Shown: in pieces, positions 33,033-46,121 of the stretch
How the letters are laid out: each line of letters begins with the position of its first letter
How positions within the stretch are numbered: position 1 is the stretch's first letter
From: Brienomyrus brachyistius
Lineage: Eukaryota > Chordata > Actinopteri > Osteoglossiformes > Mormyridae
Assembly (NCBI RefSeq): GCF_023856365.1
Contig: NW_026042790.1
Coordinates: 1-64,000 of the forward strand
DNA length: 64,000 nucleotides
Direction of reading: 5' to 3'
Notes under the pieces: generated by a model
The model's database searches: none
What the model saw: only the letters and a program-made list of their open reading frames with translations
What the model was told of the DNA's origin: nothing
Made by a program: the position numbers and the translations under genes

Positions 33033-34580
33033 GCTACTGAACTGTGACTCCTAACACATCAAGAGTGAATCGGTGGAAACAAAAATATTTAGGTTCTTTG
33101 CATTTTTGGAGTATTTTACTTTCTGTGCCTGTTTGTACATTGTTCACAGCCATAATACTTTATAATTACAAGGTAGTTTTATGTTAGAGCTCTTGCTCCA
33201 ATAAATATGTGCCTTGTAATTAACTAAATTCTAGGCTATTCAGTTTTTTTTGCCCTCGTGATGGTCGTGGGTTGTGAAAAAAGCCTTCTTCTTAGGGGTA
33301 CCGCTGGGGCCAGCCGGGCGTATGTCGTGGCTTCAGTGAGTACTTATGTTTGTCATGCTGCCTGTGTACTTTATAGCGGCACAACATATTTCTGCAAATT
33401 GCATGCGTCAAATTGTCTGTCTCTCTTAAAAAATATGAAGTGTCACCAAAATTTTAAACGGGGAATCAATCTCAATGAAAAATATTCGTCAAGTAACGTT
33501 TCTAAAATAATATAGACATACTAATAATTATATATTAATAAATCGGATGAACGATGCATCCCAAATTGTATCCGCTGCGCACTTCTTAATCAGGGCAATC
33601 GCATCGTGGAGGTTTCTGCAGACGCCCAAAAAGACTTACTTAAGAAAACTGTTGCATGATAATTTGTACCATTTTCAAGGGTGGGGGGCGTGCAGTAGAT
33701 GCCCCCTTTATTTTTGTGCTTCTGCCGTTCAAACCGAGCAGCACTGAGTTTGTCATGGCACCTGACGCCAAATCTACTGCTTAGCTGCTACAGACAGAAC
33801 TATCTTCAAATCACCACTAGGGGGTGTCAATGCTGCAGCTTCGTTCTATGGTTGATCTTTTTCAAAGACAGTTTTTTTTCTCTCTCTCCACATAATCAAC
33901 TTAACTGATTAGCGTGCTTTCATAGTAATGGTTTTTAATCCGTGTTAATCTTCTGAACAATGACTAGTAAAGGTTCTATGAGGTTGTCCTACTTACTATG
34001 GATTTTAAGTTTTTTATCAAGGTGTTAAAACGTACCACAGTTGCCAGTCCTGTGTTTTATGTCTAGCAATTTGTACAGTTTCTTCAGTATAAACACATGC
34101 CATGATCTGTGAGAATCTCCTCCAGAACTCTGCATTTCCTCAAGATCTTTTTGTAATATTGCATCATGGCACTGCTCAGAACAACACAGATGGTGCATAA
34201 CAACACAAGGGAGTACAAGACAACATGGTGCAGAAACAGTGCGATACAAAGCAGGACAAAACTGGATGATACGTGGTCAGTGGTGGATAAAGTGCAGTAA
34301 CAGCTGTACAGTGCAGCTGCCGTGGAAATGACTGTTACAGGGGATGCAAAAGCTGCAGGTTTGAATTGTTTGGCGAATGAAGCTGTTCATGAATCTGCTA
34401 GTCAGTGTTTGTGGATGGTGGTCAGAGTCCTGGATTATAGACTGAACCTTGTTACTGTGGCAGTTAAAGTACAGCTGGTCAATGGAGGGCAGTTCAGTGC
34501 GAATGATGTTCTTAACAGACTTCGCAATGTACTGCCTTCCTGTCATGTGGCTCCACCATACCATAGTACTACTGTAAGAA

Positions 34581-35594
34581 CTAGGGATGTAACGATACAT
34601 TCAACTCACCATTTGATACGATTCACGATTCTGAGTTCACGATACAATTTTCTCATTTTTTGCAGAATGAGCTGCAGACAAATATATTCAAAAATATTCT
34701 TATATTTATCTTTCTGAACTGTTGACACTGTTGTGAACAGTGCAACTGAATTTGAATAAAATACTGTTGAAAAAAATCCCAAATCAAAATAAGTAAATAA
34801 AAAAAAATAAATCAAATAAATAAGCTAAGGTTTGCATGTGCAGCTTTTTAGCGTGCTTTGCCCTTTTAATAATCTTCACTCAGCTCACGGTGGTGCCAGT
34901 GGACCTGTTTGTGTATGTTATCAGTCTATTACAATGTTTGCATGCAGTTTATGTCTTGTCTGTGCTTTTCTCGCTGTTTCCTCCTCGTTTGTGATTACCG
35001 GAAAGCTAATATGCTGCCACACCGCCAATTGAAGATCGGGCGGTGCGTCCATCCATCCATTTTCTGAAACCACTTAATCCCAACTGAGATCGCGGGGGAG
35101 ACCGGAGCCTATCCCGGGAACAAGGGGCGCAGACAGGAACCAAGCCCAGGCAGTCACCTACACACCGCAGGTCGCACACACTCACACAACTACAGGGCCA
35201 ATTTAGACTCACCAGTCAACCTATCCTGCATGCTTTTGGACCGTGGGAGGAACCTGGAGTCCCCGGCGAAAACGGGGAGAGCATGCGAACTCCACACAGA
35301 AAGGGCCCTGGACCGAAGCCAGCACTAACCACTGTGCCGTCCTCAGTTTCAAATTCATTCATCATCTCGCGTTCGCTCAAAACCAAAAACTGACGTACGA
35401 TGTCGACGTGATACGCAGTGACATCTGACGTCAAACTCACATTGTGAAATCAAATGTAATATTACACCAGTTTTTCTGTTAAAGTACTGTGAAGTACTCC
35501 TACAATAGTGATTCATTTTCCACATCAGCCGGTTTAAATCTTCATGCATTTGCACCGATTTTTAACTGATTTGTGATTCATCATTACATGCCAG
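34581..35594 (+). mobile_element. hAT-type non-autonomous element, unit copy 3
   Basis: Same element as at 1437-2450, shifted by 33144 bp and carried by the tandem unit. Confidence 0.65.
35048..35344 (-). mobile_element. Nested divergent SINE-family copy, unit copy 3
   Basis: Duplicate of the element at 1904-2200 carried by the tandem unit. Confidence 0.75.
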
Positions 35595-35922
35595 GGCCAG
35601 CAGCTCTGCATGGCTCGACCCTCATAAACATTCTCCACACATGCTGTTCAGGCAGTGGCCACAGAAATTCCCCCAGTGAACTTTATGCTTTCTGTCGGAG
35701 AGTATGCTGTGTTCTGGCCTTAAACCCTGCATACTACTTTGCAGACTTTGATCCTCTTAACAACAATTGGCATTTCTGGTGGCTGAATATCCATCCATCC
35801 GTCATCCAACTGCATGCTTAAAAGCTGTGAATAATAGTAATAATTCTTAAAATTGCAACTATCTAGAATTTCAGCCTAGTTACTCAGCTAAATTACTATT
35901 TAAACCTAGAATAATTTCTATA

Positions 35923-36277
35923 AGGGGCGGCATGGTGGTGCAGTGGTTAGCACTGTCGCCTCACACCTCTGGGACCCGGGTTCGTGTCTCCGCCTGGGTC
36001 ACATGTGTGTGGAGTTTGCATGTTCTCCCCATGTCGTTGTGGGGTTTCCTCTGGGTACTCCGGTTTCCCCCCACAGTCCAAAAACATGCTGGGGCTAATT
36101 GGAGTTGCTGAATTGCCCGTAGGTGTGTGTGTGTGAGTGGATGGTGTGTGAGTGTGCCCTGCGATGGGCTGGCCCCCCATCCTGGGTTGTTCCCTGCCTC
36201 GTGCCCATTGATTCTGGGATAGGCTCCGGACCCCCCGCGACCCAATAGGATAAGCGGTTTGGAAAATGGATGGATGG
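35923..36277 (+). mobile_element. tRNA-headed SINE, unit copy 3
   Basis: Duplicate of the SINE at 2779-3133 with the same flanking 12-bp target duplication. Confidence 0.9.
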
Positions 36278-37514
36278 ATAATTTCTATATGTGTGATAGA
36301 ATCAAAAAATATTTTGTTTTACATATAAATCTTCACAAGGTGTATTACACATGGTATTCCCCAGACACCGCCACCCCAACAGATGCTTTGTTTGTTAAGA
36401 CAATAGCTCAGAAAGTGGTTGATCGATCTTTTGCAGCTTTTACCAAGGTTTGTACAAGCCAAAATTAAATTTTGAAACGGATCCCTGCCACACCCTGCCC
36501 TCCTGAACCTCCCGTTTCCTCCCTAGTGTGGTATAACGTGCCATGCCTGTTCCGCGTTTGTTTTACCTCTCCTTCCTGCCCTTGTGTTACTCATTTCAGG
36601 TGCCTCTAGTTTGCTCCCTGCTTAGCCTTGTATAAATGTGCTTCTCAGTCCTGCCTTTAATGTTGCTGCTGCTGTTTGCCTGTGTGTTCTTCCCTGCTTA
36701 TGATTCCCCCGTGATCCAGTTGTGATCCAGTTGTCTTCATATCATGTATTCACATTCCTCAGCTGAGAGTGAACAAAGTTCTGTGGAAAGTATCTGACTA
36801 CAGATAGACTTTCACCCAGTTCTCTGCGGGAGCTCTGATTACAGAGTGACTCCCCGACTACTTCTGAAGCCCTTCCTTAAGTATCCAGACCAGGTGATGG
36901 CATGTTTCTGAAGACTGACTAATTTCGGTCAATGGTTAATTTTAGGGGCATTGCTGACCTTGGTTCTCAAGTCCCCAGCCAATCAGATCACTTTAGGGGG
37001 TGGTTGTAATTCCCTTGTTCTACCATGAGAGAATCTCTCTCAGTTTGGTGGGTTGAGCCGAAGTTTCTGTATTTCTCTTAGGAAAAGCTATACTGCCTTA
37101 AATCTGAGAGTATAATACTCCTCGTCTCATGCCTATTCAAACGAGACCAAACATGCGTGTATTTGTCCCTAACATCTATGTGTGCTGAGTTATCCTGTTT
37201 ATAGTGGAAAAGGTGTCTGTGTCTGGAGGCTGACAGCTGTTGTTGCTGTGGATTGATTGTGGAACTCTGGTCACTCCGGGGGTGAAAGGTCTTGCTTTTT
37301 CTGTGCTGCTCCAGTTATTCCTATCCAGTCTCTCAGGAGCCGGCAGGCCTTTGCCTTCCTTAAAAGGGGTGGTTTGACGAGTTGAGTCCAGTCTTGCCTG
37401 GGCCAGCGGAGCTCTGAAATAGACTGATGCAGGCTGATCAGAGTTGGGGCCTGCAGGACCTATAAGTTTTATGTCCTTACAGAATGTAAGTGGCATCATA
37501 CTAAACTAGTGGTG

Positions 37515-38728
37515 TTCGAACTAGCATGGAAAGAGGCTATGGGTAGCTACAAAAAGGCTCTTAGTGCCGCCAAATCATCTAGTATCTATCAGAACTAATT
37601 GAAATAAACAAAAATAATCCTAGATTCCTATTTACTATGGTGTCCAAGCTGACTAATAACCAGACCACTGGTTATTTTCCAGTGACGACTTTATGAAACT
37701 TTTTGACCAAAAATATGCTCAATTAAACAGAACATTTTGAATATTGAATATTGGTTAACCAGTCAGAACTGATGTACTTAATTTTATCTTCAAATTCATC
37801 TACTTGTATGCTAGAACCTGTTCCATCAAAATTATTCAGCGATGCTCCCAGCATTGATTGAACCGCTACTAGCAATAGTTAAACTAAAACATATAATCAT
37901 ATTACCCCAATTTTATCTTCACTGCACTGGCTGCCAGTTAGATTTCGTGTTGACTACAAAACACTGCTCTTAACCTATAAAGCTGTAAATGGTCTTGCAC
38001 CGCAGTATGTGAGTGACCTCATTTGCGTTCCGAATCATACACTTAGATGACGAGATGGAGGTATTCTATCCGTACCCAGAATAAAGAACATTACCTTTGG
38101 GGGAAGAGCATTTGCTCATAAAGCACCACAGCTATGGAATAAACTTCCTATTAGTGTTCGGAACTCAGACACAATCTCTGCTTTTAAGTCAAGGCTTAAG
38201 ATGTACCTCTTTCGCCAGTCTTTTGGATAGTTAAATCTTCTTTTCTAAGGTGAATGGGAAATCTGGAGGTTCATAGTTATTTGAGATTGAAGGGGAAAGG
38301 GGGGATTGGTGCTGTCGTCCTGCCACTCTCGCCGATCACTTAAGCTGTGGATGGGAGGTGGCTTGACGCCAAAACCTCTGTAAACCCTCATGCCTGTGCT
38401 TCCTTCCAGGTCACTCTTTTAGGCAGGCTGTCATAGTTGCTTTAGTCCTGCCGGTTAGGTGTAGGGCAATAACTCTTCTCCATCTTCTCTTTTTCGAGCT
38501 GATACCGAGCCGACTACACCGTGTGAACCCGCACCTGGACTCCTGGATATAACTACATGAAACCAACTGGGACTTTATAACTATATGAACTCTAATGAAT
38601 GTCAATGTAAATGCAGTTTCATGCTCCTTGGTCGCCCAGAGGAGGATGGGGTCCCCTTCTGAGTCTAGGTTCCACTCAAGGTTTCTTCCTGCTAGAGGGA
38701 GTTTCCTTGCCACTGTCGCCTCAGGCTT
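37515..38728 (+). mobile_element. Degenerate L2-type LINE fragment, unit copy 3
   Basis: Duplicate of 4371-5584, cut at the same base. Confidence 0.85.
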
Positions 38729-38772
38729 TTAAATATAAATATAAATATATAAAATATATAAAATATATTTTT

Positions 38773-38845
38773 GGCCACAACCGGGATTCGAACCCCGGTC
38801 TCCCGTGTGAAAGGCGGCGATCTTACCACTACACTATCCAGCAAC
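38773..38845 (-). tRNA. tRNA-Glu(UUC)-like repeat monomer
   Basis: Same 73-bp sequence as at 5629, unit copy 4. Confidence 0.55.
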
Positions 38846-39049
38846 TATATAATATAAGGGAGATTTACGGGAAAATACTAATACGGGAGGACGGCGGGAA
38901 AGAGAAGTAAAATACGGTAGTTTCCCGGCCAAAACGGGAGGCTCCAGTATCCCTTACATTTTAAGACAGGAAATATAAAATAATATAAATTATATAAAAT
39001 ATAATATAAATATAAATATAAATATATAAAATATATAAAATATATTTTT

Positions 39050-39122
39050 GGCCACAACCGGGATTCGAACCCCGGTCTCCCGTGTGAAAGGCGGCGATCT
39101 TACCACTACACTATCCAGCAAC
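39050..39122 (-). tRNA. tRNA-Glu(UUC)-like repeat monomer
   Basis: Same 73-bp sequence as at 5629, unit copy 4. Confidence 0.55.
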
Positions 39123-39317
39123 TATATAATATAAGGGAGATTTACGGGAAAATACTAATACGGGAGGACGGCGGGAAAGAGAAGTAAAATACGGTAGTTT
39201 CCCGGCCAAAACGGGAGGCTCCAGTATCCCTTACATTTTAAGACAGGAAATATAAAATAATATAAATTATATAAAATATAATATAAATATAAATATAAAT
39301 ATATAAAATATATTTTT

Positions 39318-39390
39318 GGCCACAACCGGGATTCGAACCCCGGTCTCCCGTGTGAAAGGCGGCGATCTTACCACTACACTATCCAGCAAC
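39318..39390 (-). tRNA. tRNA-Glu(UUC)-like repeat monomer
   Basis: Same 73-bp sequence as at 5629, unit copy 4. The spacing to the previous monomer is 268 rather than 277 bp. Confidence 0.55.
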
Positions 39391-39978
39391 TATATAATAT
39401 AAGGGAGATTTACGGGAAAATACTAATACGGGAGGACGGCGGGAAAGAGAAGTAAAATACGGTAGTTTCCCGGCCAAAACGGGAGACTTGACAGCTATGG
39501 CTGTCTCTGGCCACGCCCCCTACAGTCGGTCCGGCCCCTGTTCGCGTGTTCGCGAAAACGACTTCATTTATTTTCTTATTGATTTATCGACAGACTTTTT
39601 AGACGTTATAATAACAACACTCTATTGATCCCCCTCTTACTGTCCATGATACACAATGACGAGACACATGTTCACTAATGACGAGAACTATTCTATTTTT
39701 CATGCCGGGGGTCCTTCAAATCTTACATTTACAAATCTTGTTCTTGTTCTCTGCTTTCTCCTTTCTCGTTCCCGTAGATATATATTATTATACGGAGATT
39801 TACGGAGTCTTCAAAGACGGTCCGGCTCCAGCTCAAGGATCACTGTTGCTGTGGTGTAGATCAGCTGATCTGTAGTAGTCTTCTACGTACATCTTCTAGT
39901 AGACCTTCTGAGGGTACTTCACGCATTCTTGGTCGGAGGGTCCAGGTTTCCAGCTTAGCTTATTTCTTATTTCTCAGG

Positions 39979-40500
39979 TCAGCTGCTCTTGTTTGGGATG
40001 TGCTTGACCGGCGTATACGACAGCGTGTACCAGTTCCCACTAATATCCAACAACTTCGCACAGCCATTGAAGAGGAGTGGACCAACATTCCACAGGCCAC
40101 AATTGACAATCTGATAAACTCTATGCGAAGAAGATGTGTTGCATTGCATGAGGCAAATGGTGGTCACACCAGATACTGACCGGTTCTGAGTCCCCAGACC
40201 CCCAATAAAGCAAAAAACTGCACATTCCAGGGTGGCCTTTTATTGTGGGCAGTATAAGGTACACCTGTGCACTACCCATGATGTCAGATCAGCATCTTGA
40301 TGTGGCACACCTGTGAGGTGGGATGGATTATCTCAGCAAAGCAGAAGTGCTCACTATCACACATTTAGACTGATTTGTGAGAAATGTTTGAGAGAAATGG
40401 TAATATTGTGTATCTGGAATGAATTGTAGGTCTTTAAGTCCATCTCATGAAAAATGGGAGCAGAAACAAGAGTGTTGCGTTTATATTTTTGTTCAGTATA
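39979..40500 (+). mobile_element. 3' end of a Tc1-like transposon, unit copy 4
   Basis: Duplicate of 7981-8502 with the same transposase remnant and right inverted repeat. Confidence 0.9.
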
Positions 40501-40527
40501 GAATAAGCCCAGATTTATGTTTATTCA

Positions 40528-42866
40528 GTGGAGATAAGTACAACCTCTAAAGATAGGCCTACACCCGTTTTGGCAGTGTCTCCGGATCCCATGACAAATA
40601 ATGCCTTCAGTACATCCTCCTCAACCCACACTGAAAGCAGAAGTGCTATGGGCTTTGCAAACGGTTTGCCGACATCACTCCTATACGTCCAATGATGACA
40701 TTCACACCGTCTCCAGGGTGATGTTCCCTGACTCGCAGGGTCACTTGTGGTAAAGATAAAACCGCTTTTCTTGCGCGATTTGGACTCGCTCCATATATTA
40801 AAAGGGAGCTTCGTTGTCATGTTTGACGTAAGTATGAACAGGACCATCAAAAGAAAACAACTGGATGTGCATGTCAGGTATTGGGTGAATTATGAGAATG
40901 GCTCTCGAGTGCAGTCCTGGTTCTGGGATCACAGTACATGAGCCACTCCACCGCTGAAGACTTACTGGAGAAGTTTAAGGTAAGCCATTCAATAACATTT
41001 AAACTCATTAACGAACCCATGATTTTTAAATATCCATGGTTTATCTTTACATGTGTTTAAATGGGAGAACCATATTTATTGGTAAGCATATTTTAAAGAT
41101 TTTATTGCTGCTTCATGGCTTTTGCTGCAAAAAAAATAGTTCATTGAGGAAATAGAATGTTTAAGTGTTGTGTAGCAACATGTACAGCTGTTGTACAGGC
41201 AAAAACTCTGGCTCAGTCCAAAGGAGGTGGATATAGGAATGGCTGTCATCAAGGTGGGACTTCTGTGAATTCACTGGTATCTTTACATACAAATGTATCA
41301 AACAATTGTGAAGTAAAAAATATGTGAATAACATGGAGTTTGAGCTGGTTTGATATGTACAGCTGAGGTAGTGTTAACCTTGGGCTGAGTGTGCAGAAAG
41401 ATTCTGGAAATTTGACAAACCATCTTTTTGTCAGAGACAGTCAGGAGCCAAAGGCAGTGGAAGTGACCTTGGTGTCCTTCAGATTAAAAAAAATTGCCAG
41501 ATTGTGCTCTCAAAAATGTGCAAAAAGGCCTTGGATAAATGCCCTCTGAAGTACTCGATTGTACATGAGATGACGTGCTTGGACCCAAACAAAATGCACA
41601 CCAGCCAGATAACTGCCAGCAGAAAAGGAGAAATCTCATGCAGAAGTTTGCGCAGGAGAATCGGTTGGCAGGCAGGATATCTGCTGGTAAATCATAGGAT
41701 AAGAATAGGATAGTTCAGAATATTATTTTTAAATTATGCTTTTCTTTTTTCACATCTAACTGAATCAGGGACGGATTACAAACCGGGTTAGCGGGGCCGC
41801 TGCCCAGGGGCCCTTGGGGTGCAGGGGGCCCGTGGGCCCCAAGCCCAAAACAATTTGCAACGCTTATCAGCAATGTATTTTCGTTTGTCTATTTTAGAGG
41901 GCCTACATTCTTTGATCCTCTGCCTACAAGGTCCCCTGACCCTATAGGGAGGGTGTTTGGCTGCCAAGGGCCCTTGACTTGTGGTGGTTGTGGTGGTGGT
42001 GCAGGTGGTGGTGGTGGGGGGGGGCCTCGCGAACGTTTTACCCAGGGGCCCACACAACCCATAATCCGTCCCTGAACTGAATAGTGTTAACACGTAGATT
42101 TTAGCAGTATTTAGAAGACCGACTCTTGGTGTTTGAAAAGAAGCATCAGCCCAGTTATATTTTCTTTGATGAGCCTAGAGATATCTCAAGATTAAATTAA
42201 AATGATTGCACATTTATGGTATCATAGGAAAATTGGGTTATAAATCACTTTCCTATTCTACATGTGATTCTGTGTATTGACATTGTTGATCTGCATCTAA
42301 TCTACTGTAATTAATGTAATTACAGGTGATGCAATATCCCAGCAGTCTGATAATCACCTGCACAATGAGGCAAAAGGCTTGGATTTTATATCCTTCATTC
42401 CTTCAGCACCATCCAAAGTTGATGTCTTTTTACATCAAAAAGTTAGTGGGCCTTATCCTGACCTCTGGATGTTCTGCAAGAACTTGCTGCTGCTGTCCTA
42501 TGGGCAAGCCGAAGTGGAACGAATAGAGGTGGAGACCTGCAACTTATCAGAGGAAACAGTTGTTGCACAGAGGCTTATATGCGACCATGTCAGAGTGTGT
42601 GGGGGAGCAACCAAAGCGCCTCTGACCAAAGGTGAAAGATGAGCGAAAAGCAAAAAAGAAAACTTGAGGAACTCAAGAGGAAGAGAGTCTCACTGGAAAG
42701 TGTATGTGAGAGTTTACAAAAGGATGCTGAGCACATGGCAGAGGAAGCAGAGAGTGCTGCTGGAACCAAAAGGGCAACATTACTTACCAAGTCCAATACT
42801 CTGAGCCGACGAGCGAAGGAGGAGAAAGAGCAGTTGGTGGTCTTAAATGCAGATACTGAAGAATAG
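40528..42866 (+). pseudogene. hAT-transposase-like pseudogene, unit copy 4
   Basis: Duplicate of 8530-10868 with the same translations and frame breaks. Confidence 0.8.
41766..42074. mobile_element. hAT-type non-autonomous element, unit copy 4
   Basis: Duplicate of 9768-10076 with the same 8-bp flanks. Confidence 0.9.
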
Positions 42867-44426
42867 GCTACTGAACTGTGACTCCTAACACATCAAGAGT
42901 GAATCGGTGGAAACAAAAATATTTAGGTTCTTTGCATTTTTGGAGTATTTTACTTTCTGTGCCTGTTTGTACATTGTTCACAGCCATAATACTTTATAAT
43001 TACAAGGTAGTTTTATGTTAGAGCTCTTGCTCCAATAAATATGTGCCTTGTAATTAACTAAATTCTAGGCTATTCAGTTTTTTTTGCCCTCGTGATGGTC
43101 GTGGGTTGTGAAAAAAGCCTTCTTCTTAGGGGTACCGCTGGGGCCAGCCGGGCGTATGTCGTGGCTTCAGTGAGTACTTATGTTTGTCATGCTGCCTGTG
43201 TACTTTATAGCGGCACAACATATTTCTGCAAATTGCATGCGTCAAATTGTCTGTCTCTCTTAAAAAATATGAAGTGTCACCAAAATTTTAAACGGGGAAT
43301 CAATCTCAATGAAAAATATTCGTCAAGTAACGTTTCTAAAATAATATAGACATACTAATAATTATATATTAATAAATCGGATGAACGATGCATCCCAAAT
43401 TGTATCCGCTGCGCACTTCTTAATCAGGGCAATCGCATCGTGGAGGTTTCTGCAGACGCCCAAAAAGACTTACTTAAGAAAACTGTTGCATGATAATTTG
43501 TACCATTTTCAAGGGTGGGGGGCGTGCAGTAGATGCCCCCTTTATTTTTGTGCTTCTGCCGTTCAAACCGAGCAGCACTGAGTTTGTCATGGCACCTGAC
43601 GCCAAATCTACTGCTTAGCTGCTACAGACAGAACTATCTTCAAATCACCACTAGGGGGTGTCAATGCTGCAGCTTCGTTCTATGGTTGATCTTTTTCAAA
43701 GACAGTTTTTTTTCTCTCTCTCCACATAATCAACTTAACATAATCAACTTAACTGATTAGCGTGCTTTCATAGTAATGGTTTTTAATCCGTGTTAATCTT
43801 CTGAACAATGACTAGTAAAGGTTCTATGAGGTTGTCCTACTTACTATGGATTTTAAGTTTTTTATCAAGGTGTTAAAACGTACCACAGTTGCCAGTCCTG
43901 TGTTTTATGTCTAGCAATTTGTACAGTTTCTTCAGTATAAACACATGCCATGATCTGTGAGAATCTCCTCAGAACTCTGCATTTCCTCAGATCTTTTTGT
44001 AATATTGCATCATGGCACTGCTCAGAACAACACAGATGGTGCATAACAACACAAGGGAGTACAAGACAACATGGTGCAGAAACAGTGCGATACAAAGCAG
44101 GACAAAACTGGATGATACGTGGTCAGTGGTGGATAAAGTGCAGTAACAGCTGTACAGTGCAGCTGCCGTGGAAATGACTGTTACAGGGGATGCAAAAGCT
44201 GCAGGTTTGAATTGTTTGGCGAATGAAGCTGTTCATGAATCTGCTAGTCAGTGTTTGTGGATGGTGGTCAGAGTCCTGGATTATAGACTGAACCTTGTTA
44301 CTGTGGCAGTTAAAGTACAGCTGGTCAATGGAGGGCAGTTCAGTGCGAATGATGTTCTTAACAGACTTCGCAATGTACTGCCTTCCTGTCATGTGGCTCC
44401 ACCATACCATAGTACTACTGTAAGAA

Positions 44427-45439
44427 CTAGGGATGTAACGATACATTCAACTCACCATTTGATACGATTCACGATTCTGAGTTCACGATACAATTTTCTC
44501 ATTTTTTGCAGAATGAGCTGCAGACAAATATATTCAAAAATATTCTTATATTTATCTTTCTGAACTGTTGACACTGTTGTGAACAGTGCAACTGAATTTG
44601 AATAAAATACTGTTGAAAAAAATCCCAAATCAAAATAAGTAAATAAAAAAAATAAATCAAATAAATAAGCTAAGGTTTGCATGTGCAGCTTTTTAGCGTG
44701 CTTTGCCCTTTTAATAATCTTCACTCAGCTCACGGTGGTGCCAGTGGACCTGTTTGTGTATGTTATCAGTCTATTACAATGTTTGCATGCAGTTTATGTC
44801 TTGTCTGTGCTTTTCTCGCTGTTTCCTCCTCGTTTGTGATTACCGGAAAGCTAATATGCTGCCACACCGCCATTGAAGATCGGGCGGTGCGTCCATCCAT
44901 CCATTTTCTGAAACCACTTAATCCCAACTGAGATCGCGGGGGAGACCGGAGCCTATCCCGGGGAACAAGGGGCGCAGACAGGAACCAAGCCCAGGCAGTC
45001 ACCTACACACCGCAGGTCGCACACACTCACACAACTACAGGGCCAATTTAGACTCACCAGTCAACCTATCCTGCATGCTTTTGGACCGTGGGAGGAACCT
45101 GGAGTCCCCGGCGAAAACGGGGAGAGCATGCGAACTCCACACAGAAAGGGCCCTGGACCGAAGCCAGCACTAACCACTGTGCCGTCCTCAGTTTCAAATT
45201 CATTCATCATCTCGCGTTCGCTCAAAACCAAAAACTGACGTACGATGTCGACGTGATACGCAGTGACATCTGACGTCAAACTCACATTGTGAAATCAAAT
45301 GTAATATTACACCAGTTTTTCTGTTAAAGTACTGTGAAGTACTCCTACAATAGTGATTCATTTTCCACATCAGCCGGTTTAAATCTTCATGCATTTGCAC
45401 CGATTTTTAACTGATTTGTGATTCATCATTACATGCCAG
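44427..45439 (+). mobile_element. hAT-type non-autonomous element, unit copy 4
   Basis: Same element as at 1437-2450, with small indels: one A fewer in the A-run near 44647, CCATTG for CCAATTG near 44870, and an extra G near 44960. Confidence 0.65.
44892..45189 (-). mobile_element. Nested divergent SINE-family copy, unit copy 4
   Basis: Duplicate of the element at 1904-2200 with one inserted G near 44960. Confidence 0.75.
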
Positions 45440-45766
45440 GGCCAGCAGCTCTGCATGGCTCGACCCTCATAAACATTCTCCACACATGCTGTTCAGGCAG
45501 TGGCCACAGAAATTCCCCCAGTGAACTTTATGCTTTCTGTCGGAGAGTATGCTGTGTTCTGGCCTTAAACCCTGCATACTACTTTGCAGACTTTGATCCT
45601 CTTAACAACAATTGGCATTTCTGGTGGCTGAATATCCATCCATCCGTCATCCAACTGCATGCTTAAAAGCTGTGAATAATAGTAATAATTCTTAAATTGC
45701 AACTATCTAGAATTTCAGCCTAGTTACTCAGCTAAATTACTATTTAAACCTAGAATAATTTCTATA

Positions 45767-46121
45767 AGGGGCGGCATGGTGGTGCAGTGGTTAGCACTGT
45801 CGCCTCACACCTCTGGGACCCGGGTTCGTGTCTCCGCCTGGGTCACATGTGTGTGGAGTTTGCATGTTCTCCCCATGTCGTTGTGGGGTTTCCTCTGGGT
45901 ACTCCGGTTTCCCCCCACAGTCCAAAACCATGCTGGGGCTAATTGGAGTTGCTGAATTGCCCGTAGGTGTGTGGTGTGTGAGTGGATGGTGTGTGAGTGT
46001 GCCCTGCGATGGGCTGGCCCCCCATCCTGGGTTGTTCCCTGCCTCGTGCCCATTGATTCTGGGATAGGCTCCGGACCCCCGCGACCCAATAGGATAAGCG
46101 GTTTGGAAAATGGATGGATGG
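45767..46121 (+). mobile_element. tRNA-headed SINE, unit copy 4
   Basis: Duplicate of the SINE at 2779-3133, with small changes near 45928 (AAAACC for AAAAAC), 45970 (an altered GT run) and 46078 (one C lost). The target duplication is intact. Confidence 0.9.

Larger units (their letters stand above)
27535..38728 (+). repeat. Tandem macrosatellite unit, copy 3 (11194 bp)
   Basis: This complete copy is longer because its block carries six tRNA-like monomers instead of five. Its first palindromic segment has lost a stretch near 28074. Outside the block it is colinear with copies 1 and 2, at constant offsets of 22164 on the right of the block and 33144 up to the next L2 breakpoint. Confidence 0.95.
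38729..39978. repeat. tRNA-like minisatellite block, unit copy 4 (3 monomers)
   Basis: Shortest block, with monomers starting at 38773, 39050 and 39318 followed by a single palindromic segment. The segment carrying the ATT microsatellite and the GGCTTGGTACCCAATCTC stretch is absent. The spacer before the third monomer is 9 bp shorter. Confidence 0.9.
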
